Shown: positions 53,355-63,148, numbered from the stretch's first letter. The stretch: DNA of 64,000 bases from Rhodanobacteraceae bacterium ZG21-1 (GCA_021390615.1 JAJEJU010000025.1:1364001-1428000); one strand, 5' to 3'. Made by a program: numbers and translations. The notes: generated by a model from the letters alone, not told the origin.

Positions 53355-55649
53355 TCAGCTGCGCCGGCTGCTCTGTGCGGTGCGGATCTGCGCATCGACC
53401 GCGGCGATCGCGGTCATGTTCACCACCCGGCGCACCGTGGCGGCGGGGGTGAGGATATGCGCCGGCTTGTCCACGCCCATCAGGATCGGCCCGATCGCCA
53501 CGCCGTCGGTCATCACCCGCACCAGGTTGTAGGCGATGTTGGCGGCGTCGAGGTTGGGCATCACGTACAGGTTGGCGCGACCGCTCAGCTCGGTGCGCGG
53601 GAACATGCGTTGGCGCAGCACCTCGTCCCAGGCGGTGTCGGCCTGCATCTCGCCGTCCATCTCCAGCTTGGGCATGCGCGCCTTCAGGATCTGCCACACC
53701 TTGCGCATCTTCGCCGCGCTGGGGTTGTCGTGGCTGCCGTAGTTGGAGTGCGACAGCAGGGCCACCTTCGGCTCGATGCCGAACAGCTTCAGGCGGTAGC
53801 TGGCCTGCAGGGTGGCTTCGGCGATCTGCTCGGCGGTGGGGTCGACCTGCACGTGGGTGTCCAGGAAGAACCAGGCGCCGCGGTCGTTGATCACGCCGGT
53901 CATCGCCGAGGTGCACTGCACGCCGGGATCGAGCCCGAACACGCTGCGCAGGTAGCCGAGCTTCTTGTGGAAGCGGCCGACCAGGCCGCAGATCAGCGCG
54001 TCCGCCTCGCCGCGCTCGACCATCAGCGCGGCGATCAGGGTGGAGCGCGAGCGCACCAGGGTCTTGGCCGCCGCCGGGGTCACCCCGCGGCGCTCGGTGA
54101 GCGCGTGGTATTGCTGCCAGTACTCGTTGAAGCGCGGATCGCTGTCGATATTGGTCAGCTCGAAGTCGACGCCTTCGCGCATGCGCAGGCCGAGCCGCTC
54201 GATGCGCGTATGGATCACGTCCGGGCGGCCGATCAGGATCGGGAAGGCCAGCTTCTCGTCGATCACCGTCTGCACCGCGCGCAGCGCCACCTCTTCCTCG
54301 GCCTCGGCGTAGACCACCCGCTTGCGGTCGGCGCGGGCACGCTCGTACACCGGCTTCATCAGCAGGCTGGTGCGGTAGATGAACTGCGCCAGCTGTTCGC
54401 GATAGGCTTCCAGGTCGTCCAGCGGACGCTGCGCCACGCCGGAGTCCATCGCCGCCTGCGCCACCGCCGGCGCCAGCATCACCAGCAGGCGCGGGTCGAA
54501 CGGGCGCGGAATCAGGTAGTCGGGGCCGAAGGTGGGCAGCTCGCCGCCGTAGGCGGTGGCCAGGTCGCCGGCCTCCATCCGCGCCAGCTCGGCGATCGCG
54601 CGCACGCAGGCCTGCTTCATCTCCTCGTTGATCACGGTGGCGCCCACGTCGAGCGCGCCGCGGAACAGGTAGGGAAAGCACAGCGCGTTGTTGACCTGGT
54701 TCGGATAGTCCGAGCGACCGGTGGCCATGATGCAGTCCGGGCGCACCCGCTTGGCGTCTTCCGGCAGGATCTCCGGGCTGGGATTGGCCAGCGCCAGGAT
54801 GATCGGCCGCTCGGCCATGCTCGCCACCATCTCCGGCTTGAGGATGCCGCCGGCCGACAGGCCGAGGAAGATGTCGGCGCCCTCGACGATCTCGGCCAGA
54901 GTACGTTTCTCGGTATCGCGCGCGTAGCGCCGCTTGTCCGGGTCCAGGTCGGTGCGACCGGTGTGCAGCACGCCGTCGCGGTCGAAGGCGAGGATGTGTT
55001 CGGGCCGCAGGCCCAGCGCCACCAGCATGTTGACGCAGGAGATGCCGGCCGCACCCATGCCGGTGGTGGCCAGGCGCACGTCCTCGATCTTCTTGCCGGT
55101 GATCGCCAGCGCGTTCAGCACGGCTGCGCCGACGATGATCGCGGTGCCGTGCTGGTCGTCGTGGAATACCGGAATCTTCATGCGCTCGCGCAGCTTGCGC
55201 TCGACCACGAAGCACTCCGGCGCCTTGATGTCCTCCAGGTTGATGCCGCCGAAGGTCGGCTCCAGCGAGGCGATAATGTCGACCAGCTTGTCCGGGTCCT
55301 TCTCGTCGATCTCGATGTCGAACACGTCGATGCCGGCGAACTTCTGGAACAGCACGCCCTTGCCTTCCATGACTGGTTTACCAGCGAGCGGGCCGATGTC
55401 GCCCAGGCCGAGCACGGCGGTGCCGTTGGTGATCACCGCCACCAGGTTGCCGCGCGCAGTGACCTCGCTGGCCACCTTCGGATCTTCGACGATCGCCTCG
55501 CAGGCGTAGGCCACGCCGGGCGAATAGGCCAGCGCAAGGTCGCGCTGGGTGACCATCGGCTTGGTCGCGGTGACCTTGATCTTGCCGGGCCGGGGCAGGC
55601 GGTGGTACTCGAGTGCGGCTTGTTTGAGCTCGTCGGAGATGGTCGACAT
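53355..55649 (-). CDS. maeB: NADP-dependent malic enzyme with phosphotransacetylase-like domain
   Basis: A 764-residue enzyme that converts malate to pyruvate and CO2, making NADPH. The first 420 residues are malic enzyme: [37 protein letters not shown] (metal and substrate loop), NAD-binding [15 protein letters not shown] and ALANPSPEI. The C-terminal 330 residues are a phosphate acetyl/butyryltransferase-like domain ([38 protein letters not shown]) that in MaeB acts as a regulatory, acetyl-CoA-sensing module. The start at 55649 lacks a clear ribosome-binding site. It feeds pyruvate to the nearby aceE product. Confidence 0.95.
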   Translation of the reverse strand: MSTISDELKQAALEYHRLPRPGKIKVTATKPMVTQRDLALAYSPGVAYACEAIVEDPKVASEVTARGNLVAVITNGTAVLGLGDIGPLAGKPVMEGKGVLFQKFAGIDVFDIEIDEKDPDKLVDIIASLEPTFGGINLEDIKAPECFVVERKLRERMKIPVFHDDQHGTAIIVGAAVLNALAITGKKIEDVRLATTGMGAAGISCVNMLVALGLRPEHILAFDRDGVLHTGRTDLDPDKRRYARDTEKRTLAEIVEGADIFLGLSAGGILKPEMVASMAERPIILALANPSPEILPEDAKRVRPDCIMATGRSDYPNQVNNALCFPYLFRGALDVGATVINEEMKQACVRAIAELARMEAGDLATAYGGELPTFGPDYLIPRPFDPRLLVMLAPAVAQAAMDSGVAQRPLDDLEAYREQLAQFIYRTSLLMKPVYERARADRKRVVYAEAEEEVALRAVQTVIDEKLAFPILIGRPDVIHTRIERLGLRMREGVDFELTNIDSDPRFNEYWQQYHALTERRGVTPAAAKTLVRSRSTLIAALMVERGEADALICGLVGRFHKKLGYLRSVFGLDPGVQCTSAMTGVINDRGAWFFLDTHVQVDPTAEQIAEATLQASYRLKLFGIEPKVALLSHSNYGSHDNPSAAKMRKVWQILKARMPKLEMDGEMQADTAWDEVLRQRMFPRTELSGRANLYVMPNLDAANIAYNLVRVMTDGVAIGPILMGVDKPAHILTPAATVRRVVNMTAIAAVDAQIRTAQSSRRS

Positions 55650-56077
55650 GGATGAGGCTGGAGCCTGGGCGGTGGAGAGGGCGATGTTAGCACTGCACCC
55701 CCACCCCACCGCCGAGCTGCAGTGCAGCATTGGCCCTGGAAAAGCAGGCTTTCGGTCGACTGCGTGGCGGTGGGTTCGCGCACTCGGCGCCTGTCGTCGA
55801 TCTTGTTGTGGTGCACGCTGCGCAAAAGCGCCGCCATCACCGGTCACGATTGAACGCAAGCAGAGCAGGCACGAAGAAGCGAAGCCGTGCGCGTCCGCGC
55901 AGCTGCACGATGATGCAAACGCAGGCGGCGTACCGGTCCGTCACCGGGCAGCCAGGCGATGGGCCTCTAGGTGCGGCGCACGACTCGACGACAGGCCAGC
56001 CACGGCACCGCCGAAAGCGCGCAAACCGCCATGACCGCCCGAGCACCGCTCGACCGCGAGGAGCTCAGGAACCGAGC
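55650..56077. other. Intergenic region without recognised gene
   Basis: 428 bases between the maeB start and the QEGLA gene stop. Short frames cross it on both strands, but none has a ribosome-binding site, signal peptide or family resemblance. The maeB promoter must be here; no clear boxes seen. Confidence 0.5.
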
Positions 56078-57352
56078 CTACAGCCCCGGCGACAGCTCGT
56101 CCGCCTGCACCTTGCCCATATGGATGCGATTGACGAACAGCGAGAACGCCAGCTTGCCGGCCAGCCCGTGCGCATGCTGCATCCACGGCGGCAACCACTG
56201 CGGCGCGACCAGCGCGCCGGAAACGAAGTACGGCTCCAGGCTCATCACGTCGTGCAGGGCCAGCTTGCCGGCGAACAGGTAGCGCAGCAGGTCCATCCGC
56301 CGCTGCTTCAGCGCCCAGCGGAAGAAGGTGTGCACGGTAATCAGGCCCGACAGGTAGACGTTGTCCTTGGCGAAGGCTGCCCCGCCGACCAACGGCACGC
56401 CGCGGAACACGCGCTGCGCGGAATGGAAACTGTCCGCCGCGTTCTGGCCGCACTCGCTGAAGTACTTGTAGACCTCGACGAAGTCGGCGCCGTTGAGCGC
56501 CATGTCGATGGCCAGGATGCGCAGGCTGATGCGCTTCAGCCGCGCGATGTCGATCGCCCCGGACATCAGCTCGGCGAACACGGCCAGGCCTTCCTGGGTC
56601 GCGGTGACTCGCGGCGAAGTGCGTGCCAGCGAACCGAGCAGCGGCTGCGCGCGCCCGTTCAGCGCGGTCAGCGAATGCACGAAGGCCTCGTGCGCCAGCA
56701 ATTGGTGGCGATCGTATTCGCTGAAACTGGTGCCGCCGCGCAGGCGGATGCGGGTGGCGCCGGCGGCGGCCTTGGCGGTGAGCTCGCCGTCCACCTCCAC
56801 CGCAATGCGCCCGGCGCCGAAGAATTCGTCCAGCGTCTTGGCCAGATCCGCCTGCAGCCGTTCGGCCGGAATGTCGGCGGCGATGTCGTCGTCACCGAGG
56901 TCGGCGCCCAGCTCGTCGGACAGCTCGACGAAGTAGCGCGCCGCGTCGAGGTTGCTGCGGCTGCTGCCCGGGATCGGATCGCCCGGCTTGCCGTACAGCG
57001 TGATCGAGGGCGCGGTGACTCCGTCGGTGCCCACCGCCTCCAGCATCTCGGCGGCGACGCGCCAGGACTCGGCAGTGCGCGCCAGATAGTCGCCCAGCGG
57101 ATCGGCATTGCCGGCGGCGGCCTCGATCGCCGCCAGCTCGGCCCGCGTGGCGGCCAGGTCGGGGCGCTGGTAGTTCACTTCCGGCAGGGTGAAGCGACCC
57201 TGGCCGTAGGCTTCGATCAGGCGGTTTTCCAGCGAGGCTGGCCAGGCCACGGTCGGCAGGATGTGGATCGGCTTCACCGCCGCCAGCAGGCGCTGGTCCA
57301 GCTCGGCGTAGCGCTGCAGCTCGGGGGAAAGGGCGGAAGGCTGCGCGCTCAT
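56078..57352 (-). CDS. QEGLA-motif / MATCAP-like (DUF1704) putative metallopeptidase
   Basis: A 424-residue protein of the family annotated flavohemoglobin expression-modulating QEGLA motif protein. HEAFVH at 221-226 fits an HExxxH zinc motif, and QEGLA at 253-257 would supply a Glu ligand, the arrangement reported for the eukaryotic tyrosine carboxypeptidases MATCAP/TMCP, which share this Pfam family. A protease role is therefore possible, while the older name rests on genetic association. It has no signal peptide. Its ATG overlaps the stop of the upstream membrane protein (ATGA), so the two are made together. Confidence 0.85.
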   Translation of the reverse strand: MSAQPSALSPELQRYAELDQRLLAAVKPIHILPTVAWPASLENRLIEAYGQGRFTLPEVNYQRPDLAATRAELAAIEAAAGNADPLGDYLARTAESWRVAAEMLEAVGTDGVTAPSITLYGKPGDPIPGSSRSNLDAARYFVELSDELGADLGDDDIAADIPAERLQADLAKTLDEFFGAGRIAVEVDGELTAKAAAGATRIRLRGGTSFSEYDRHQLLAHEAFVHSLTALNGRAQPLLGSLARTSPRVTATQEGLAVFAELMSGAIDIARLKRISLRILAIDMALNGADFVEVYKYFSECGQNAADSFHSAQRVFRGVPLVGGAAFAKDNVYLSGLITVHTFFRWALKQRRMDLLRYLFAGKLALHDVMSLEPYFVSGALVAPQWLPPWMQHAHGLAGKLAFSLFVNRIHMGKVQADELSPGL

Positions 57353-57831
57353 GGCTGGCTCCTGCGTGCCGCGTCCGCGCGCTCGATCAGCTCGTCCGCG
57401 ATCGGATCGCTGCGGAACGCCGACAAAAAGCCGCGCGGGCTGTTGGGAATGAACGGGATGCGGCGGCCGAAGCGGGTGTCGTGGCGCAGCTTCAGGATGA
57501 TCCGGCGCGGATTGCTCATGGTCGCGCAGTCCACGTTGATCACTTCGCCCAGGGCCACCCGTACTTGCTGTTGCCGGTTCTTCACCACCAGCGCATCGCC
57601 ATCCAGCCAGACCTCGTCGACCAGGTCGGCCAGCAAGGTCTTGTATATCAGGAAACCGACTACCAGCATCGCCACCGGCATCAGCAGGAACGGCAAAGCC
57701 TCCTGCAGGCGACCGGCGTTCGCGGCGATGCCCATCGGCCCGAGCACGGCGAACAGCACCACGAAGCCGAACCAGCCCCAGGGAAAGATGCGCTTGTAGA
57801 AAAAGGTTGCCGACGACGAGAGCCGACGCAT
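57349..57831 (-). CDS. Small membrane protein coupled to the QEGLA gene
   Basis: A 160-residue protein with two membrane helices (about 18-36 and 46-66) and a cytosolic C-terminal part: DLVDEVWLDGDALVVKNRQQ, VRVALGEVINVDC, then ADELIERADAARR. This looks like a bacterial PH-like domain on a membrane hairpin. It ends in an ATGA overlap with the QEGLA gene. The start at 57831 has a weak ribosome-binding site but a possible -10 (TACTAT) 30 bases upstream. Confidence 0.62.
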   Translation of the reverse strand: MRRLSSSATFFYKRIFPWGWFGFVVLFAVLGPMGIAANAGRLQEALPFLLMPVAMLVVGFLIYKTLLADLVDEVWLDGDALVVKNRQQQVRVALGEVINVDCATMSNPRRIILKLRHDTRFGRRIPFIPNSPRGFLSAFRSDPIADELIERADAARRSQP

Positions 57832-58392
57832 CGAAGCTGCCTGGACGGGAAGATGTCCGATAGTAGCGCCGCGCCCGCATGCGCACACCTGGCGAGTCAT
57901 CCGCATGCCTGTCCGCCGCCAGGCTGACTGCCCAGGCAGCAGACGCTGCGCCGGCTGCATCCTTCGCCAGCGCGCGCTGGGGCAACTACACTCGCCGCTC
58001 GCGCGACGACCGGCGCTGCCTGTCGATCGCCTGGTGGACGGAATATTGCCAGGCGAGCCGGATGCGGCGTGGCTTGCTTCCGGCAAGTTGAGCCCAAGGC
58101 TGGCTTGCTCGACCGCTTGGGAATATCGACAGCCAGCCTAGGCTTTCAGGAAGAGGCTACGTCACGCGGGCATGGATCACGCGCCACGAGCTGAGCTACC
58201 AAATACTCGGCGCACAATCGGAAAGGACCCCACCCCGCCTCGGGCCATCTTGTCGCCGCCACATATCGACCGCCGACTGCACAGAGAAGCCGCTCGCGCC
58301 AGCCCGCCTTGCCCCCGTGCTTTCACTTTCCCGCCATCGCCGTCGCCCTTCGGCCTTGCACAGTGGCGCGGCATTCGCCTTCGTGATCCCTC
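57832..58392. other. Intergenic region without recognised gene
   Basis: 561 bases between divergent genes. It contains one copy of a repeated hairpin motif (57836-57867). Frames at 57905-58141 and 58172-58408 (+) have no ribosome-binding site or recognisable domain, so no gene is called. Confidence 0.5.
57836..57867. repeat. Short repeated hairpin motif, copy 1
   Basis: CTGGACGGGAAGATGTCCGA with flanking GCTGC and TAGTAGC, imperfectly self-complementary. A near copy is at 59181-59210. It may be a REP-like element or part of a promoter. Confidence 0.4.
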
Positions 58393-59154
58393 ATGCCCTT
58401 TACCGTAAGCCATGTCGCCGCCGTCTTGCCGTTTCGGCGCCATTGCAGCGTCGACGAGTTCGCCGCGCTGGCCATCGGCAGCATGACGCCGGACCTGCCC
58501 TATTTTCTGCCGGTGCTGCGCCAGCACTGGCCGCTGCCCAGCCACCAGCTGATCAGCCTGCCGCTGTTCTGCCTGCCGGCCGGTGCGCTGCTGTGGTGGC
58601 TGTGGCGTCCGTGGTGGGTGCCTGTCGCCTCGGCCGGTTCACGCGCGCCGCCGCAAGCAGCGTGGTGGCGCGTGATGCTCGCGCTCACCTTCGGCGCGCT
58701 CACCCACCTGGCGTGGGATGGCTGCACCCATGCGCATTACGGCCTGGGCCTGTATCTGCCCGCGCTGGGGCAGCCGCTGTTCTGGATCGGCAGCGCAGCC
58801 ATTTCCGGCGCCAATCTGCTGCAGTACGCCAGCAGCGTGGCGGGTCTGCTGTGCCTGGTCGCGGCGGCATGGCCGGCACGCCGGCGACTGCTGCGCGGCA
58901 TGCGCACGGGCCTGCCGATCAGCTGGCTGGTGGCATGCCTGTCGATGGCCGCCCTGCTCAGCGCGGCGGTGACTTTCGCCGTCACCTGCAAGGCCGGCGA
59001 CAGCGCCAACCAGCTGCGCCACACGATTCGGCTGGCGGCGTGGAACGGGCTTTCCTCGCCGCTGCTGATCGTCGTGCTGTATCCGCTGGTCCAGCGCCTT
59101 CGTCAGCACAAGGCGGCGCAGTCGGCAGCGGCCGAGCCGGGGAACCTGCACTGA
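58393..59154 (+). CDS. DUF4184 family membrane protein
   Basis: A 253-residue membrane protein. The N-terminal MPFTVSHVAAVLPFRRH, then FAALAIGSMTPDLPYF, and THLAWDGCTHAHYG are the DUF4184 signature, with conserved His and Asp residues that recall membrane-bound metal-dependent hydrolases (YdjM/LexA-induced type). About six hydrophobic segments follow. The function is unknown. Confidence 0.82.
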   Translation: MPFTVSHVAAVLPFRRHCSVDEFAALAIGSMTPDLPYFLPVLRQHWPLPSHQLISLPLFCLPAGALLWWLWRPWWVPVASAGSRAPPQAAWWRVMLALTFGALTHLAWDGCTHAHYGLGLYLPALGQPLFWIGSAAISGANLLQYASSVAGLLCLVAAAWPARRRLLRGMRTGLPISWLVACLSMAALLSAAVTFAVTCKAGDSANQLRHTIRLAAWNGLSSPLLIVVLYPLVQRLRQHKAAQSAAAEPGNLH

Positions 59155-59180
59155 TCGGCGGCCAGGGTCGACAGCTCGCA

Positions 59181-59210
59181 GCCGCCTGGACGGCAAGACG
59201 TCCGGCTAGC
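59181..59210. repeat. Short repeated hairpin motif, copy 2
   Basis: CTGGACGGCAAGACGTCCGG with flanks GCCGC and CTAGC; a seven-base stem with a six-base loop. It lies between the ends of the DUF4184 and SIMPL genes and could end transcription. Confidence 0.4.
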
Positions 59211-59266
59211 CTCGCGGCGGCAGCTTCTGTCCCGCAGCCCCGGCATCGCCCGGCCCGGCTGGCGCT

Positions 59267-59914
59267 TCAGGCGGATATCGCGAACGCGACCAGCACTCTT
59301 TCGCTCACCGTGACCATGCTCGGATCGAAGGCGCCAGCGGCGGCATCGACGCGCGCCAGGCCGCCGCCCCGGGGCATGTTGGCGTAATCGGGCTGGAGCG
59401 GATTGGCATCCTCGACGTGCAGCACGCGCCCCAGGATGATGCCCGCCGCCTCGCAGTAATCCAGCGCCTTGGCCCGCGCATCGGCGATCGCCAGGCGGCG
59501 CGCCTCGGCGCGGAGTTCCTGCAGGCGCGTGGTTTCGAACGAGATCGACTCGATCTCGTTGGCGCCAGCCTCGACCAGGGCGACCACCACCTCGTCGATC
59601 GTATCGAGATCGGTCAGCTCGATCTGAAAAGAAACCCTGGCCTGATAGCCGACCAGCTTGTGTTCGCCATTCACGTAGTGCTGCTGGCGGGAAAGCGTGA
59701 CGCGCGATGCGCCGAAACGGCCGATGCGCGCCTCGCGCAGATAGCGCTGCACCGCGGCGGCAGCCTTCTTCGCTTCGGCCATCGCCTGCTCGGCGCTGGG
59801 TTCCGTGCACAGCGCCGCGCAGCGGATCGAGGCGAAGTCCGGCATCACCTTGCTGATGGCGGAGCCGCAGACGCTGACCCCGATCGCCGCGGTAATGGCT
59901 TGCTGTCCGTTCAT
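59267..59914 (-). CDS. SIMPL domain (DUF541) protein
   Basis: A 215-residue protein of the SIMPL/DUF541 family (BP26/OMP28-like), which forms ring-shaped channel-like oligomers in Brucella. Markers: ITAAIGVSVCGSAISKVMPD, the repeated beta-alpha unit with AKKAAAAVQRYLREARIG, and EARRLAIADARAKALDYCEA. Most members are periplasmic, but no signal peptide is seen here, so this copy seems cytosolic. It begins 33 bases after rsgA on the same strand. Confidence 0.85.
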   Translation of the reverse strand: MNGQQAITAAIGVSVCGSAISKVMPDFASIRCAALCTEPSAEQAMAEAKKAAAAVQRYLREARIGRFGASRVTLSRQQHYVNGEHKLVGYQARVSFQIELTDLDTIDEVVVALVEAGANEIESISFETTRLQELRAEARRLAIADARAKALDYCEAAGIILGRVLHVEDANPLQPDYANMPRGGGLARVDAAAGAFDPSMVTVSERVLVAFAISA

Positions 59915-59947
59915 GCGTAGGCTCCGAAAGACCGGTCGGGCGGCAAC

Positions 59948-61003
59948 TCAATCGCGATCGCGCGAGCCCTTGTGGCCATGCGGCCGCTCGACTGGCCGGC
60001 CGCCGCGCTGGCGGCGCAGGCGAGCCTCCAGGGTGGCGGCCTGCTCCTCGCGCTCGTCGCGCAGCTTCAGGTAGTTGCGCCAGCGGTCGTGCGACAGCTC
60101 GCCGCTGTCCAGCGCTTCCTGCACTGCGCAGCCCGGTTCGCTGCCGTGACCGCAGTCGGCGAAGCGGCACTGCTCGGCCAGTTCCTCGATGTCGGCGAAC
60201 AGGTCGAGCTGCTCCTCGCCGGTGAGCTTCAGCTCGCGCATGCCAGGCGTGTCGATCAGGCAGCCGCCGCTGGGCAGCTGCAGCAGGGCGCGATACGTGG
60301 TGGTGTGGCGGCCGCGGCTGTCGCTGCTGCGCACCGTGGCGGTGGCCATGCGGTCCGCACCCAGCAAGGTATTGGTGAGGGTGGACTTGCCAGCGCCGGA
60401 CGAGCCCACCAGCACCGCGCTGTCGCCCGGCTTCAGGTAAGGCGCCAGCAGGGCCGCGCTGGCCGGGTCCTTGCCGTTGATCGCATGGATCGGCGTGCCT
60501 TCGGGCAGCCGCTCGCGCAGGTCGGCCAGCAGCTCCGCCGCGTCGTCGCGGGTGTCCAGCTTGCTCAGCAGCACCACCGGCTGGGCGCCGGAATCCTCGG
60601 TCAGCGAGAGATAACGCTCGATCCGCGCCGGATTGAAATCGCCGTCCAGCCCGGTCAGCACCAGCACGTAGTCGATATTGGTGGCGATCAGCTGGCGCTC
60701 GTAGCGCTCGCCCGCGGCCGCGCGCGACAGCTCGCTGCGCCGGGGCAGCACGGCCACGATGTGCGGCGGTGTGCCCTCCTGCACTTCGACGAAATCGCCG
60801 ACCGCAGGACGCTCGGCCGGGTCCAGCCCGCGCTTGAGGAAGCGGCCGTCCGGCTGTGCGCCGAACACCTTCTCGCCATCGTGCAGCTCGTAGCCGGCAC
60901 GGTGCTGCGCCACCACGCGCGCCAGCCGGCGCCCGTCGGCCGGCAGGGCCTCGCCGCGCCAGCCGATGTGGCGCAGTCGTTCGATGGTCTGGGGCTCGCT
61001 CAT
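59948..61003 (-). CDS. rsgA: Ribosome small subunit-dependent GTPase A
   Basis: A 351-residue circularly permuted GTPase that helps mature the 30S subunit. An OB-fold occupies about 40-90. The GTPase motifs come in permuted order: G4 SKLD at 147-150, G1 GSSGAGKS at 200-207, G3 DTPG at 251-254. The C-terminal zinc knuckle has Cys279, Cys284, His286 and Cys292. The tail is basic. The start at 61003 has a weak ribosome-binding site but matches the family length. Confidence 0.95.
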   Translation of the reverse strand: MSEPQTIERLRHIGWRGEALPADGRRLARVVAQHRAGYELHDGEKVFGAQPDGRFLKRGLDPAERPAVGDFVEVQEGTPPHIVAVLPRRSELSRAAAGERYERQLIATNIDYVLVLTGLDGDFNPARIERYLSLTEDSGAQPVVLLSKLDTRDDAAELLADLRERLPEGTPIHAINGKDPASAALLAPYLKPGDSAVLVGSSGAGKSTLTNTLLGADRMATATVRSSDSRGRHTTTYRALLQLPSGGCLIDTPGMRELKLTGEEQLDLFADIEELAEQCRFADCGHGSEPGCAVQEALDSGELSHDRWRNYLKLRDEREEQAATLEARLRRQRGGRPVERPHGHKGSRDRD

Positions 61004-61197
61004 GGGGTCGGATTATGCCCTCCCTGCCGACTCGTTCAATGTCCCATGCGGAACATGGAGGCCGATCCCGACATGAAGCCGCCCCCGGAAGCGCCGCCGC
61101 CCGCCTCGCCCGGGCTGCCGCGACGCTGCTAGCATCCGCGCCGGACGGCCGCTGCGCGGACCGTAACCATTCGACGGAACACACAAGGAAACCGGCG

Positions 61198-62442
61198 TTG
61201 GCCTCGATCAAACCCAGTGCGCACCTAGCCGCCGTGCGCTACGAGATCCGCGGGGCGCTGACCCGGCGCGCGCGCGAGCTGGAGGCGGCGGGACGGCCGA
61301 TCATCAAGCTCAACATCGGCAACCCCGGCCGCTACGGCTTCGAGACGCCGGCGCACCTGCGCGAGGCGATCGCCGCCCACCTGCACGACAGCGAGGCCTA
61401 CGGCCACGAACAAGGCCTGGACGAAGCGCTTGCGGCGATCGCCGCACAGCAGCGCGCGCGCGGCGCCCACGGCGTCGAGGTGGAGCGCATCTTCGTCGGC
61501 AACGGCGTCAGCGAGCTGATCGACCTCGCCCTGCGCGCCCTGCTGCAGCCCGGCGACGAAGTGCTGCTGCCCAGCCCCGACTACCCGCTGTGGAGCGCCG
61601 CCACCATCCTCAACGACGGCGTGCCGCGCTATTACCGCTGCCTGGCCGAGAACGGCCACCTGCCCGATCCTGCGGAAATCGAGTCGCTGATTACTCCGCG
61701 CACCCGTGCGGTGGTGCTGATCAACCCGAACAATCCCACCGGCGCGGTGTATCCGCGCGCCCTGCTGGAGCGCCTGGTGGCGATCGCCGCCAAGCACCGC
61801 CTGCTGCTGCTCAGCGACGAGATCTACGACGAGATCCTGTACGACGGCGCCACCTTCCAGCCGCTGGCCGAAGTGGCCGGCGAACTGCCCTGCCTCAGCT
61901 TCGGCGGCCTCAGCAAGGTGTATCGCGCCTGCGGCTATCGCATCGGCTGGATGAGCCTGTCCGGCGACCCCGCGCGCAGCGCAGCCTATCGCGACGCGCT
62001 GCAGCTGCTGGCGGCGCTGCGCCTGTGCGCCAACGTCACTGCGCAATGGGCGATCCGGCCTGCCCTCACCGGCACGCCGACCATCCAGGCGCTGACCGCG
62101 CCGGGCGGCCGCCTGCACGAGGCGCGCCGGGTGGTGCTGGAAGGCGTGGCCGCCAGCGAGTATCTCGAACTGGTGGCGCCGGCCGGCGCGCTGTACGCCT
62201 TCCCGCAGGTGCGCGCCGAGCGCCTGCCCGCCTTCGACGACGAAGCCTTCGCCCTGCAACTGCTGGAAGAGGAATCGGTGCTGGTGGTGCCGGGCAGCAG
62301 CTTCAACCTGGCGGACAGCCGCCATCTGCGCCTGACCCTGCTGCCGCCGCCGGCCGACCTGGCCGAGGTGTTCGTGCGCATGGAGCGCACCCTGGGCCGG
62401 CTGGCCTCCGCTGCGCCGGCCCGCGCCGTGGCGATGGCCTGA
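61198..62442 (+). CDS. alaA: Alanine aminotransferase (AlaA-type, PLP class I), TTG start
   Basis: A 414-residue PLP enzyme that makes alanine from pyruvate and glutamate. The protein aligns by eye with E. coli AlaA through IKLNIGNPGRYGFETPAHLR, FVGNGVSELIDLALRALL, VVLINPNNPTGAVYPRALLE, SDEIYDEILYDGA and the PLP Lys240 in FGGLSKVYRACGYRIGWM. The start is a TTG at 61198, eight bases after AAGGA; no ATG lies near, and this gives the family N-terminus. It overlaps nothing and is followed after 12 bases by an SGNH hydrolase gene, so the two form an operon. Confidence 0.92.
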   Translation: MASIKPSAHLAAVRYEIRGALTRRARELEAAGRPIIKLNIGNPGRYGFETPAHLREAIAAHLHDSEAYGHEQGLDEALAAIAAQQRARGAHGVEVERIFVGNGVSELIDLALRALLQPGDEVLLPSPDYPLWSAATILNDGVPRYYRCLAENGHLPDPAEIESLITPRTRAVVLINPNNPTGAVYPRALLERLVAIAAKHRLLLLSDEIYDEILYDGATFQPLAEVAGELPCLSFGGLSKVYRACGYRIGWMSLSGDPARSAAYRDALQLLAALRLCANVTAQWAIRPALTGTPTIQALTAPGGRLHEARRVVLEGVAASEYLELVAPAGALYAFPQVRAERLPAFDDEAFALQLLEEESVLVVPGSSFNLADSRHLRLTLLPPPADLAEVFVRMERTLGRLASAAPARAVAMA

Positions 62443-62454
62443 GGCGATCGACCG

Positions 62455-63054
62455 ATGCGCTACCTGGCCCTGGGCGATTCCTACACCATCGGCGAAGGCG
62501 TGCCGGAGGACCGGCGCTGGCCGATGCAGCTGGCCGAACGCCTGCGCACGCGCGGCCTGGCGCTGGCGCCGCCGCTGATCGTCGCGCGCACCGGCTGGAC
62601 CACCGACGAACTGGACGCGGCGATGGACGCGGCCGCACTGACGCCACCCTACGACCTGGTCAGCCTGCTGATCGGCGTGAACAACCAGTACCGCGGCCGC
62701 AGCGGCGAGGAGTATCGCGACGCATTCCGCCGCCTGCTGGCCAGGGCGATCGCGCTGGCTGGCGGCCGCGTGGAACGGGTATTGGTGGTCTCGATCCCCG
62801 ACTGGGGCGTCACGCCCTTCGCGCAGAGCGACGCACGCGGCAACGAGCGCATCGGCCGTGAAATCGACGCCTTCAACGCGATCAACCGCGACGAAGCGGC
62901 GCACGCCGGCGTGGCCTGGATCGACGTCGCCGCGCTCTCGCGCCAGCCGGGCGAAAACCGGCTGGCCGCCGACGGCCTGCATCCTTCCGCCGATCAGTAC
63001 GCCGACTGGACCGCGCAGATCGAGCCGGCCGCCGTGCGCGCGCTGGGCGGCTGA
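62455..63054 (+). CDS. Cytosolic SGNH/GDSL hydrolase
   Basis: A 199-residue esterase-type enzyme. Block I is MRYLALGDSYTIGEG with Ser9 as nucleophile, block III GVNNQYRG provides Gly and Asn, and block V DGLHPSADQY holds Asp and His. There is no signal peptide, so it acts inside the cell on an unknown ester. It follows alaA by 12 bases. Confidence 0.9.
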   Translation: MRYLALGDSYTIGEGVPEDRRWPMQLAERLRTRGLALAPPLIVARTGWTTDELDAAMDAAALTPPYDLVSLLIGVNNQYRGRSGEEYRDAFRRLLARAIALAGGRVERVLVVSIPDWGVTPFAQSDARGNERIGREIDAFNAINRDEAAHAGVAWIDVAALSRQPGENRLAADGLHPSADQYADWTAQIEPAAVRALGG

Positions 63055-63127
63055 AACGGGCTCGCGCCCCGACATCACACTGCAACGAATCCGCCATGCT
63101 GCGGTGACTTGCCGGTTTCACACTGGC

Positions 63128-63148
63128 CTCCCGGTACCACACCGGGAG
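63128..63148 (+). promoter_or_regulatory. Hairpin covering the ribosome-binding site of the phosphoesterase gene
   Basis: CTCCCGGT-N5-ACCGGGAG, a perfect eight-base stem. The right arm contains the GGGAG (63144-63148) that serves the ATG at 63157, so the folded RNA would hide it. Confidence 0.5.

Noticed and set aside
53310-55655. 781-codon plus-strand frame opposite maeB
   Set aside because: Antisense shadow; no ribosome-binding site or domain.
57905-58408. Two short plus-strand frames between the QEGLA partner and DUF4184 genes
   Set aside because: No ribosome-binding site, signal peptide or domain; Arg/Pro-rich composition typical of non-coding GC-rich DNA.
59103-61211. 702-codon minus-strand frame across SIMPL and rsgA
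   Set aside because: It runs out of frame through two real genes and an intergenic gap; the true genes have conserved motifs.
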